Assembly (NCBI GenBank): GCA_021791615.1
Contig: JAJYWG010000052.1
Location: forward strand, 1-14,137
Length of the DNA stretch: 14,137 nucleotides
DNA from: Actinomycetes bacterium
GTDB lineage: Bacteria > Actinomycetota > Acidimicrobiia > Acidimicrobiales > RAAP-2
Direction: 5' to 3'
A program made the translations under genes and the position numbers. Under the pieces are notes generated by a model. It did not search any database, had not been told where the DNA came from, and saw only the letters and a list, made by a program, of their open reading frames with translations. Each line of letters opens with the position of its first letter. Within the stretch, counting starts at the first letter, position 1. This document shows, piece after piece, positions 13,767 through 14,137 of the stretch.

Positions 13767-13841
13767 GGCGTCGTTGACCTCTCAGTTCGTGGGGTCCGGA
13801 GGGGGCCATTCAACCCCGCCGCTTGATTCCACGTAACTAAT
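13767..13841 (-). promoter_or_regulatory. Leader and end region of the two-recombinase element
   Basis: These 75 bp between the first recombinase start and the IS3 junction must contain the promoter, the ribosome-binding site GAGAGG (about 11 nt before the TTG) and the right recombination end. No convincing -35/-10 pair is seen, so transcription may come from the interrupted IS3 gene upstream. Confidence 0.35.
13825..13832. repeat. Inverted end motif GATTCCAC of the two-recombinase element (right)
   Basis: Reverse complement of the motif at 10342-10349. It lies 9 bp inside the right boundary (GTAACTAAT, then IS3 sequence). The spacer differs from the left end, as expected if the crossover region is shared with different target sequences. 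Confidence 0.5.
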
Positions 13842-14137
13842 AGGTACGCCCAGCCCTCCCAGGTCATGACGTAGGTGATGTCGCCGACATATCGCCGGTC
13901 GAGTTCGGTGCATGGGCCGAAGTGGCGTTGGATCAGGTCCTTGGCGCGTTCGGCGGCCGGGTCGGCCACGGTGGTCTTGCGCCAGCGCTTCTTGCACCGT
14001 CCTTCGAGGCCCGCCCGGCGCATCAGCCGACGCACCCGGCGCCGACCGCAGCAGACCCCCTGGCGCCGCAGCTCGGCGTGGACACGCGGACTGCCGTAGG
14101 TTCCCCTGGAGGTGGTGTGGATGGCGGTGATCTTCTC
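13842..14137 (-). pseudogene. IS3 transposase OrfB, N-terminal fragment (continues beyond window)
   Basis: The frame is open at the right edge and encodes the HTH_21-type region TSRGTYGSPRVHAELRRQG...RRVRRLMRRAGLEG typical of IS3 OrfB, then the start of the rve core RRYVGDITYVMTWEGWAYL with the first catalytic Asp (VGDITYV). It ends in the middle of the Leu codon, where the two-recombinase element begins. The third base of that codon is found across the insertion at 10336. OrfA would lie to the right of the window. Confidence 0.9.

Larger units (their letters stand above)
10337..13841 (-). mobile_element. Two-recombinase transposon, Tn554-like, about 3.5 kb
   Basis: Boundaries are set by where the IS3 transposase frame stops (TACCT, complement of 13842 onward) and resumes (GGCGACGGTC, complement of 10336). 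The insert carries only two overlapping tyrosine recombinase genes and essentially no cargo: 20 bp separate the last stop from one end and 75 bp precede the first start at the other. The 8-base motif GTGGAATC lies inverted at both ends (10342-10349; 13825-13832). No target duplication is evident, which is consistent with tyrosine-recombinase integration rather than DDE transposition. The boundaries could be off by a few bases because such elements may carry flanking core bases. RIT elements (recombinase in trio) are a related alternative, but only two recombinases are present. Confidence 0.8.
8400..14137 (-). mobile_element. IS3-family insertion sequence interrupted by two other elements (one end outside window)
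   Basis: The reading frame of an IS3-type OrfB is present in three collinear - strand pieces separated by an IS30-family element and a double-recombinase element. The inner end is placed at about 8400, where TGGAGTTGGCGCGC starts on the + strand, about 40 bp beyond the OrfB stop. IS3 ends normally begin TG and lie that close to orfB, but the matching end is beyond 14137, so this boundary is inferred. OrfA and the first part of OrfB are also outside the window. Without the insertions, the visible IS3 part would be only about 0.8 kb. Confidence 0.8.

Noticed and set aside
12765..13826. 353-aa + strand ORF
   Set aside because: Antisense to the 351-aa recombinase and crosses the element boundary; no motif.
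13553..14035. 160-aa - strand ORF starting with IS3 sequence
   Set aside because: After about 65 IS3-derived residues it runs out of frame through the two-recombinase element; the real feature is the IS3 OrfB N-terminal fragment.

Overview
The window is high-GC DNA, most likely from an actinobacterium. The GC-rich flanks, the frequent GTG starts, the stop/start overlaps and the protein types fit this, and an Acidimicrobiia-like genome is possible, but nothing here fixes the genus. It divides into three blocks: a chromosomal stretch, a tRNA-associated defence island, and a pile of nested transposable elements.

Block 1 (1-2153, + strand) looks like core genome. It holds the C-terminal part of a VirD4/TraG-like coupling ATPase, a ROK-family sugar kinase whose GTG overlaps the stop of that gene, and a complete tRNA-Arg(ACG). 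Immediately after the tRNA the base composition falls visibly and the gene content changes. This is what the end of an island integrated at the 3' end of a tRNA gene looks like.

Block 2 (about 2154-8167) is the most interesting part. A + strand operon of three genes, joined by 4-bp GTGA overlaps, encodes an EVE/PUA-like protein, a 392-aa protein with a degenerate PD-(D/E)xK-like motif (PD...ExS), and a 158-aa protein with a clean PD-x13-EVK nuclease motif. Only 20 bp away, a converging - strand operon runs tyrosine integrase, then a DNA methyltransferase, then a second methyltransferase that appears paralogous to the first. I read the block as a restriction-modification-like defence system carried with its own integrase. 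Two methyltransferases plus two nuclease-like proteins suggest recognition of an asymmetric site, and the EVE-like protein may be a modified-base reader. All functional assignments beyond family are inference. The integrase has a plausible promoter overlapped by a near-perfect 12-bp inverted repeat.

Block 3 (about 8400-14137, - strand) is an IS3-family element whose transposase gene has been cut twice. One cut is a complete IS30-family element (8734-10182, 27-bp inverted ends, 3-bp CTG duplication). The other is a 3.5-kb element (about 10337-13841) encoding two tyrosine recombinases with intact catalytic residues (351 and 785 aa), similar in layout to tnpA/tnpB of Tn554. Each of the three IS3 transposase fragments carries one of the three DDE residues. 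Removing both insertions restores the reading frame, so the insertions look recent. The inner end of the IS3 has also created a short chimeric ORF (8168-8443) in front of the integrase.
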